NCBI GenBank assembly: GCA_963082875.1
Contig: OY720097.1
Span: forward strand, 806,001-870,000
Length of the DNA: 64,000 nt
Reading direction: 5' to 3'
From: Corella eumyota
Lineage: Eukaryota; Chordata; Ascidiacea; Phlebobranchia; Corellidae
In this document: positions 55,180 through 64,000 of the stretch, in pieces
Layout: each line of letters begins with the position of its first letter
Numbering within the stretch: the first letter of the stretch is position 1
The notes under the pieces: generated by a model
What the model saw: only the letters and a program-made list of their open reading frames with translations
Told to the model about the DNA's origin: nothing
Database searches by the model: none
Made by a program: the position numbers and the translations under genes

Positions 55180-55456
55180 CTTTATCCTCGATGTGGGAAA
55201 ATCGAATGCGCGACTGAAACATAGAGTAACATCAGTTACTCCGACCCAGTCTCGAGTTGCTGCGGCAGTTTGGGATATTATAGAGACTATAATTGCCCCA
55301 TAATTATGCTGCTGATTAAGTGCTGACTCAGCAGGAGTTTATACTGTTTATAGCGCCTTACTCAAGGACGCTACAGCATGAGATCGGTTGGGAATAAACT
55401 CACGACCTTATGTATGGTGTAGCAAGTATTCTTACCACTACACCACGCTGCCGGTC
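55180..55456 (-). mobile_element. tRNA-derived SINE (spacer copy 3)
   Basis: Same insertion as 44865-45140, carried by spacer duplication. Confidence 0.75.
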
Positions 55457-56063
55457 TGAAAATTACTTTACAAAAATATATGTTTTTATTTATTTTGCTT
55501 TTATATACGAAATGTATAAACTATAAAAATGGTTAAAATATTTATTAGTTAAAATTTTACTTAGTTTAAATCCTAAGTTTAAAATTTAAAAATATGTTAT
55601 ATAAACAACATTGACGTTCTTACCTATTTAGTGGTTCCTTGTTGCTTAGTAACAGCGTGAAATAATTCCACACTTTCACGTTCACATTAATGTAATTTTA
55701 AACTAAGCATTATCTTTTAAATAAAAATATTTAAAAAAAAAATTGATAAAAGTAAAAATCAACTTTTGAAGTATGCTGAAATACTTTGTACATAAACTTG
55801 TGCTTTTGCAACGCTATGGCAAGATTAACAAATAAATGCATTTATTTATATTGCCACTCAATATAACAATAACAGCTAAACTTTAAACTTGTCTAAAATC
55901 ACATTTGCATATTTAAATTAATCTTGAAACTTTTGCTTTTTAACTAAACAAACAATTTACCCACTACAAGTATTCTAACCTTACGAAACTAGTTTGCTTG
56001 AATTTTATATCTTCATTTAAACTTAAAACTTAAGCTTAGAAGTTTACACAAAATTGCTTGCTA

Positions 56064-56138
56064 GAAAAATAAAGCCACTTACGCCTTTGGCATATTTAGG
56101 CAAAAGTAGGGCGGCGTATCTAACGTATAGTGACGTCA
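56064..56138. promoter_or_regulatory. Conserved block with TGACGTCA (downstream of gene E)
   Basis: Collinear with the blocks at 37591 and 45761; TGACGTCA at 56131-56138. Confidence 0.4.
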
Positions 56139-57586
56139 TTAACACTGAAACGCAAGTTCGATTCCCGACTGACACATTTTAAACAATCTACATTAATTTA
56201 CAACACAAAAAACTATAATTTATTTTAAAAACTACTAGAAAATGTATAAGCATAAAATGGTAAAATTAATTAAAAGAAATTAATATTTCATTAAGTTGAA
56301 ATAGAGTAAACATGTTTTAAAATGATCAATGTTTATAAACTACCGAATTAAATTAATTAGAAAAAAAATAACAGAAAACTTAAAAAATAACAGAAATATT
56401 TTTTACTTTCGTTTAACAAACGCGACGGTGTACCCTGTGTGCCAAATTAATAAAGATCATAACTTAAAACATAACCGCATACAAGGCAAGATTATGATCA
56501 GTTAATATAAGGTACGTTAAAAAGGCAAAATTTCAATCGTAAAGCTGCAACCATCCAACATCTTGTTGAATACAACACATAAAAAGGAAATCATCAAATA
56601 GTAAATAATAAACAACTAAGACGACTTTTACTACAAAGATGCGATCATATTACGTAAATATTAGAAATTAGCATTATTTTAACCATTACCAAAGTACCTG
56701 TCACAATTAATGCCAGAATTCAGCAAAATAAAACTATAGTTCATACATTTAAGTCCTAAATTTGAAAAAAAGTCAACTCAAAGAATAAATAACAAACTAG
56801 TCCTTCGTTAAGTTAATGCAATTTAAATACAAGGAACAATACTGAATACGATACAGTTATAAAGGTTGTTACGTAAATGGAAATATAATGCAAATAATTA
56901 ATGTTGAATATAAATGCGGGCACCAAACCTCTAATTCGTAAATAAACAAAATATAAATAATTATATAGACTTCGGTTTAAGTTAGATTTTAAAATCATTA
57001 TCGGACTATCTTTTGTTTTATCGTGCTTTTGTGAATATAAGTGCGTGAATTTAATCTTTGCATAAAAAACAATAAAAAAATTGGCATTTTTTCAACCGAA
57101 ATTTGTAACTGACTTTTAGCCTCTGTTAAACAACAGTTTGACAAAAAAAGGTTAACGTTTATAGACGGGTCCCATGGTAGAAATGTGCCCTGCATTGTTT
57201 ACCAAGACGTTAATTACCAATAGTTGACTCAAAAAAGGTAAATTTAAGTTAATATTAATATAGATAGGGCAATCAGGGTCGTAGTTTAAGTAAATAGTAG
57301 TGGTGGCAAAATAGACAGTGTGCGCTTATACAAATTTCGTGTTTAAATTAAATATTGCCCTTAACTGTTATCCACAATGTTACATGGTCTTTAATTATCC
57401 CAAATAACAAAAAGTGAAGTTAACGCATTGTTTAATGTGTTAACATTTAGGGTAAACGGTATCTATATATATAATAATAAAGGTTACATCAGACATTAAA
57501 TAGTAAACACCTATGACGACTTTAAACAAAATGAAATGTTTTATGGAATATCAACAACTAGCATTAGACTTGGTATCATTAACAGC

Positions 57587-60500
57587 TTATCTTGTGTTAC
57601 TTATTTCTTGCTTTATCTCGTTTCGTATTTCTCCATCACGAACAATACGTAGTAAAAATATCAAGAAACCTAAAAATTATATTTAAAGTTAATTTAACTT
57701 GATAATACGTTGGTTATTTAAAAATCTATGTTAATAAGGCAATACATATTAAATGTTATACAAGTAAGTAAGTTATGAAACGAAAGCATAACGAAAGTAA
57801 TCTTTAAACTGGCAGTAAATTTACGGTAAACTTTGCCATCTAAAAGAAGTTTGATCAGCTTAGGAGAACTATAACTTACCCTGAAGTGAAATGAATACGG
57901 CAAATATGATCGCAAATACCAATCCTCCTTTTGTCACACAGAAACCTAATATCCAGAAGATTCCCAAGCTAACAAACAGCGTCAAAGAGAACCAGGCATC
58001 TCTTGTTCGGTTCTTCTTCACCTTAACCCAACAAAGTGCATTTAGAATTTTACTTTAGGCTACTTATAATTGATTAGATAATGTACATTTATATTGTTAA
58101 CAAATAAAGTTTGTTTAAAATTATAATTTTAAATTTTACCAGATCAGTTCTGTTTCGTTTCCAAACATACTTGTAGATGATTGCCAGATATAAGATCAAG
58201 TTGATACCGTTGTAAATAGCAATAGGAACAAACACAAAGAACTTGACATATTCATGTTTTATCCAACACCTTAAATGTACAACATTCGTATCAAATAATA
58301 AGTAAACAAATTACAGTTAATTTGATCCTGTACTTACACCATATCTGATCTCAGGTAATCTTTTCTGCCAAAACCAAGAAACAAAGTTATCACAGCAGGT
58401 ACACACCAAGCCCAGATCATCGAACAAACAACCACTTTTTTGGTATTTAGTTTAACTCTTACGTAAAACGGCTAAAAGTAAAAACCTCATTTAGTTATTT
58501 AAACATAAAACACTTTTTACCTTATAAATATTCTGTACACCCAATTTATATATAAAGATATAAAATTTAACAGTAAGTTGATTTGTTAAAAAACTACGTT
58601 TAAAGTAATAGCTACTTACAAAGTAAATTGCCATAAACACCATAACTGCTTCGACCACCATCCAACTAAGGCTACTAAGAAGTGAATAGTAAATCAAAAT
58701 GGCAAAGGCCAAGCAACCTGGAGCCGATGTTGTTACAATGTCTTGCTCACTTACAATCAAACTTGTGTTCAAGAGTATTAAGGATATGGAAAGATTTATG
58801 GAAAGGAAAGTGCCGCGTCTTTTGCATTGCTTTCGAGGTGTTCTAAACAATTATTTTTAATATAAACCAAATGACAACAACTTAAATATATCAAAAAGGC
58901 CTAACATGGGTTATATTTTAGCTGTAATGAACTCAGGCAACGTTTTAGACCACGTATAAGTAGTTTTAGACTACAGAAAACACTTACTTTAAACAGATGT
59001 TGGCTAATATTGCCAGCAAAAGACCAACAATGGAGACACATGATCCAACCAAGCTAATCCTTGAAAGAATTGGGTTTTCATGTAACATGTCTTCAGTGTC
59101 GGAGTAATACTGAGATAAACAATGTTTTAATTTGGCCTCAAACCTTGCATTGATTTTAAAAACTAAGGAATATAAATATACCGTATGAAACGTATTAATT
59201 GAATACAAATCTTGTAATAATAAACTTACAAATAAAGTTGCAAAGTTGGTTAAATGCTTAAACGAGCATTCGATATATTCTAGAGTTTGAGAAATAATTT
59301 CTGAGCCCTCTGAAGACCATTTGTTGATGTTTTCATCCCAATATACACATTGCGTTCCATTTTCCATGCCTGTTGTCAAGTTCTGAAAAATAACAAGATA
59401 AAACATCACTAAAATCTAAAGCACCAAGACACATATATTGCTATTGTGTTACAAAGTTAAAACTGAAAAATAATAAATTACCTGGTTTATTTCAAATTTC
59501 ATTAAAACAGGTTCCTTTAAACTTTGATCGCCAATTAATGTTGCAGAAAGAACAACGTGAGAGTTCAATTCTCCATTTAAACTTGGTTCAACAAACAATT
59601 TGTTGTTCAACATTGCATAAAAACTCACTCTTACATCTAGAATAAAAATCCTTATTTAGTTTGCAAACTTTAGTTTTACTGAAGTGTCATTGAAATCAAA
59701 ACTAATACAAACCTGCAAAAAGTTGAATGTACGAATTTGAACTTGAATTGCCACGAAATGTTTTTGCTTGGTCGCTTCTGAAACCTTTTTCTGCAACTAA
59801 TTGATTCCAAATAACTTGCAAACCAATGAGTTTTACAGTCTCTAAATAAAAATTGAATAAAGACATCTAACTAAGAAATGCATTCTAAACTTCTTTGGAT
59901 CACTTGTACTTTTTGTTTTTCAAAATTTAAACCTTGAAAATAGGATCGTTAAAGCTCTTAAATACGAGTGATCCCATTTTTTTTACTTTTGTTTGGTGTA
60001 TTAAAAGTGTTTTAATTTTTTTCTTGAGATTTTGGTCTCATAACTAAAACTTGACGGTTGATTTGATTTTCTACAATTACTTACAAAAAGACTACGTTAA
60101 AATTTATAGCTGCAATTACATGAACAAACCTTTTATATTTGGTTGATAAACAGCTAAGGCAAGGTTGCTTCCAACTTGTTCAAATGTTTCTCCTTCTTTG
60201 AGTTCAACTTTTTCACTAACCTTGGTCAATGTTTCCAGAATTCTAAATAATAAATCATCTAAATTAATATTTTTTTCGGTTTGTAAAAGACTTTGTCGAT
60301 AATAAAAGTAATTTTATCACTTACACTAATTATTAAAGAATTAAGACTATTATCTAAATTTATTTTCCTAAAGTTTAAACATATTTAGTTTAAAACATTG
60401 TATTATAAATATAATAACCTCTGCGTTGAGTTACTTTTGATTATTTCCTCTTCAGAAACTTCTAACAAGTTGCTTAACGTCAAAACAACTGAATTTGTCA

Positions 60501-62878
60501 CCTTTAATATATTTTTTATTAAAAAAAATATAAGTGTGTTGAACAAAATAAACAAGACTGTTATATTCAGTTACTCCTAACAAAAGAGAAAAAATATTTT
60601 ACATTTGTTGATAAAGATGAAGTGTTCACGATATTCTCCAAAACCCCAACAGCTGACGTCACACTTTCTGCTTGAATGTTTTCTGGGTTAGAAGTTAAAA
60701 CCTGGACATTGTTAGCAACTTCTACACGTTGTGATTCATTTGCAATCATCTGGTTTTCAAGATTCTAAAAAAAGTTTAATAATTTTCAAAAATTTGTTCC
60801 AATTTCACTTTGTTAAACAAGGGCAATAATATAAAATAAAAGTGATTTACCCCCAACATGTTTTCACAAAATTTAATGTAGACAGGATCTTTCCAATTTC
60901 CATCTTTATCACAAAATTTGTTTCCATAAGGAATACCCGCTTAATATAAAATAAAGATATTAATTAAATTATGTTTATCTGCCATATTTAAAAAAGTTAA
61001 ACATAAAAAAGTGAAATTTAATTAATATATGACTGATTAGCTCACCATTCGCTGTATTTAAAGGACAAGTTTGAAGTGTATTTGCGCGGTAACCAGCTAA
61101 TGTATTGGGAAATGTAAGAGTTAGATTTTCTTTTACATCTTCGAAGGTTTGGTTGGATTCTTTACACATATCTAAAAAGTTGTATTTAAACAAGTTAGTG
61201 TTACAAATTATTATGGTTATATAAGTTTAGTATATTTAATATTTTTAAGTAATTGTTTATAAACATTTTTTATTTACCAAATTTCTGAATATAAATTAAC
61301 TCACTTAGTTCACATCCATTAGTAGTTTGTATGTAGTCCGGTTTACAAAAACACAAACAGGTTTCGTTATCTTGTACTTCACAAGGTTTGGTACAGCTTT
61401 CATTTCTGCATAAGTATTCACTATTGCAAAATTCTACAATAAAATATTAGCATTATTTTTTAAAAATTTAAACATAAAAATAAACATTAAGTGATACATC
61501 AAAAGGCTATATAATTAAAAACAGTTAGTACGTACATCATTTTTATTTTTATTTATTTTTTATGTAGGTTAATAATAGAAAAAATTTCTGTAGATATTAA
61601 AATAAATTAAGTATAATTGATAATTACGTCTCTGGCAAATATAATTTGGTTCTGTATCTTCTTCGTATAAATCATACCAATCTCCAAGTGCAAATTTCGA
61701 AACATTTGTTGCTACTATTGCAAGATAACCTGGATTTGTAATAGGACCACCTCCAAGCCAATTCTCATAATTCTTATCAGTACCATTACCACGTTGTGGT
61801 ATAGGTGTACCATCAAACCAAGTCCAGTTATATGGGGAGGAGTTACCATTTGCACCAAGCCAATACCACTTCCAACCACTGATCTCACTTTCCCATTTCC
61901 AAAGTTGAGTCTCAACAACTTGTTGAGTTTGTAGGTCTTTGATTATAAGCAAAGTTCCCCCTATGTCCTGGCATTTTTGTTCAGCTTGATGTTGGTATGA
62001 ATAATGTGTTTTGTTGTAGAAACTGATCTCATATCCATTGTGGATTATCACTGCATCGGCTTTGGTTGCTGTAAAAAAAAATAGTTTTTACAAAGTGATT
62101 GCAAAATATTTTATTACAATAATAAATATTTATATTCGACACAAGGACTCGTAGAAATTGCTGTACATGGCAGCGTAATTCAAATGTGTGATCAGATTGT
62201 TTATTGCAAGCAATCAAAAATATACTTAAAAACTGCTAAACTCAAGGGCGAATATTGTGGCTTTGATGCGGCTTAAACATAAAACGTTTTTGGGTCATAG
62301 TCTGCTGCCATGGCTGGCCTACCACGGTACTGGGCTTAATCTTTCTAATTTTTTATTAATAATTTTTTGTTGTAAATCGTTAATCGAGGGGCAAATATTT
62401 TGAGCCATTTTTCAATTAATATAATTTATTTTCGATAATCTTTTAACCACACCTAATTGTTAATACTTCTATTTTAACCTTACGTAACTTATTTTTCATT
62501 TAAGGTTTGATCTTTTAATTTAGATTTTCCGCAATTTTTTTTTATATATTTTAACACTTTAGATTGTTAAATATTTTTTATTTGTTAGGTTACAATTAAA
62601 TCGTTTGTCGTACGGTACTCAAACTAATAAGACTATAGCTCGTCGTAATTTGTTTACAAACGGAATTTTATCACTAATACAAGCTAGACATGCATTCATA
62701 CTTAGATATATATATATATATATTGTCCATTAAGTTATTTAAAAATTATATAATAAATAAATTTAACATATGGATTATTGTTTTAATAAATAACAATTAT
62801 TAACAATTTCTTACCTCTACATGGTGCTAGAACAACAACCAAAATTGGGATACTTAAACAAATAACTTTCCGAATCAT
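57587..62878 (-). CDS. Gene E: lectin adhesion GPCR (825 aa)
   Basis: Exons, high to low: 62878-62815, 62068-61628, 61433-61305, 61171-61046, 60939-60851, 60764-60603, 60501-60419, 60242-60130, 59841-59713, 59636-59482, 59382-59230, 59109-58988, 58842-58620, 58471-58338, 58269-58140, 58021-57880 and 57669-57587. Signal peptide MIRKVICLSIP, lectin (YWLGANGNSSP, WTWFDGTP, NYENWLGGGP, GDWYDLYEE), EGF, HormR, GAIN, GPS (CVYWDENINKW then HLTNFATLF), 7TM and a tail like those of C and D. The fourth GAIN exon (59841-59713) is more like gene B, while the 7TM exons are like C and D, so the gene is a mosaic of the family. Confidence 0.88.
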
Positions 62879-63433
62879 TTTTGCATTTTATTAATTTATA
62901 ACAACTTTTTTCTGCAAATTTACTAAAAAAGCATTACACAAAGATAGTTAGGTAATAGTTTTTTTAAAATCAGTATCTAGGAAGTTTATTAAAAATAAAT
63001 GCTGTATTTGAAAAAAGTTTTCTTATTTATAGCTTTTTTAATAAAGAAGATGGAAGCTTAGTTAGAAAATACTTTCGCTTAGATAAAAAATAAATTACCT
63101 TAAAAAGAAACAAAAAAAGTTTAAACGTAAAACTGAAACACCTGATGTATTAAACAAAAAGTAAAAAGATTAAGTTTATTGTAAAAGTTTTAACTTTTAG
63201 TTTGAAGCAATTAATAAAAATTATAACAAAACGACTAAGACGAAACTTACTTTGAATAAAAACAAAATTTAATTTAAAATTTAGGATTAAAAATCACTTT
63301 TCGTTTGTTAAAAGACAAACAAAAATTAAAAACAAAATTAGGCTACTTGGTAAAAATTTTCAAACTACTACGACACGATTTGGAATTAAAGATATGAATA
63401 TAAGATTGGGTTTAATAAAAGTAAATAAAAAAC
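62879..63433. other. 5' flank of gene E
   Basis: Matches the 5' flank of gene D from CACCTGATGTATTAAAC onward and carries the promoter block. The match ends at AAAAAACT, where a retroelement begins. Confidence 0.65.
63018..63086 (-). promoter_or_regulatory. Conserved proximal promoter block, gene E
   Basis: Shares TTATTTATAGCTTTTTTAAT and GGAAGCTTAGTTAGAAAAT with the other receptor genes, about 150-200 bp before the ATG. Confidence 0.45.
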
Positions 63434-64000
63434 TGTAGCGGCCCCTTAGGGACACGTGATTTTGCCTGATAAGAAGTCTGGGCTACAGTCTTATCTTTTG
63501 CCTTTTCTGTATTATGTTGTGTTTTATAAACCGACTACCAATTCATTACTTACTTAACTGTTTTTGCTTAACTGAATAATAAATTATATTGTTACAATTT
63601 ATATACGCTAAATTGGTGACCCCGACGTTTTAAAACGAAAATTTTAAAACAATATGACGCAAGAAAATGCTGTAGCGGTTAAACTGCCAACCTTTTGGTC
63701 GCAACATGCCAAAATTTGGTTTAACCAAGCAGAAGCCCAATTTACTCTGCGAAATATAACAATCGACGAAACGAAATACTGCCATGTTATCGCAGCACTA
63801 GACCAGGATACAGCAAAACGCGTAATCGATTTTATGGAAAATCCACCAACAAAAGGAAAATATATTGCTATCAAAGAACGACTTTTAAAAACGTTTGAGC
63901 TTTCCGAGGAAGAACGAGCCCAAAGAATAATTGAAATGCCAGAACTTGGAGATAGAAAACCTTCTGCTGTGATGGACGAAATGCTGGCATTGATGGGAAA
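63434..64000 (+). mobile_element. LTR retroelement, 5' end (fossil, runs off the window)
   Basis: A 5' LTR of about 180 bp starts TGTAGCGGCCCCTTAGG at 63434. A primer-binding site TGGTGACCCCGACGT (63614-63628) complements the 3' end of tRNA-Trp. From 63654 a gag-like reading frame begins MTQENAVAVKLPTFW and stays open to the window edge, with a matrix/capsid-like pattern typical of Ty3/gypsy-group elements in metazoans. Only the first part is visible, so whether the element is whole cannot be judged. Comparison with the gene D flank near 52805 shows the insertion point. Confidence 0.8.

Larger units (their letters stand above)
54294..57586. other. Third copy of the inter-receptor spacer
   Basis: Collinear with 43981-47265, including the promoter block (about 54430-54495), the 350-bp insertion, the SINE and the TGACGTCA block. 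It ends at the 3' end of gene E. No gene seen; short open frames near 56813-57195 have no domain. Confidence 0.7.

Noticed and set aside
23202-62878. Idea that this is a self-sterility or fusion-histocompatibility locus
   Set aside because: Lectin variability fits a recognition role, but nothing here matches the known tunicate self-sterility or fusion genes that I can recall, so no such function is claimed.

Overview
The window reads as nuclear DNA of a tunicate, most likely an ascidian of the Ciona type. It is very AT-rich, its exons are small and joined by short AT-rich GT-AG introns, and its proteins are animal receptor types (C-type lectin, EGF, adhesion-GPCR and receptor tyrosine phosphatase parts) beside an AA15 copper oxidase. 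It also carries tRNA-derived SINEs, MITEs and Ty3/gypsy-type retroelement pieces. The species call is inference. The gene models below were read by eye from splice sites and phase, and every one closes in frame from start to stop.

Left part (+ strand). Bases 1697-17227 hold one 47-exon gene for a 1916-residue single-pass receptor: signal peptide, C-type lectin, 25 EGF repeats, a second C-type lectin, one more EGF, a membrane segment and two tandem tyrosine phosphatase domains. Its EGF exons are being duplicated and lost; there are 174-bp tandem units, a perfect repeat of about 395 bp, and several exon relics. The first ~600 bases of the window match the 3' flank of this gene, so a paralogue probably ends just before base 1. 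Bases 19037-20969 hold a secreted AA15 lytic polysaccharide monooxygenase with a Thr/Ser linker and a CBM14 chitin-binding domain.

Right part (- strand). Five complete tandem adhesion-GPCR genes follow, called A (23202-28815), B (30926-36159), C (39084-43980), D (47266-52244) and E (57587-62878). Each has a signal peptide, C-type lectin, EGF, hormone-receptor-like (HormR) domain, GAIN/GPS and 7TM. A has the EGF-HormR block twice. Receptor relics lie at 29249-30028 and 54230-54293. The spacers between genes are themselves duplicated, each with the same SINE, and two of three share a 350-bp insertion. Ty3/gypsy-type fossils lie at about 53020-54231 (a fragment) and from 63434 past the window edge.

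The central observation is that the phosphatase receptor and the five GPCRs begin with the same module: a signal exon ending in phase 1, a one-exon lectin opening with the same residue pattern, then an EGF exon in the same phase. Among the GPCRs the lectin exon has diverged strongly, while GAIN, 7TM, introns and spacers are nearly identical between neighbours. This looks like a receptor cluster that presents variable lectin heads on two signalling chassis (GPCR and tyrosine phosphatase). What it recognises cannot be read from the sequence.
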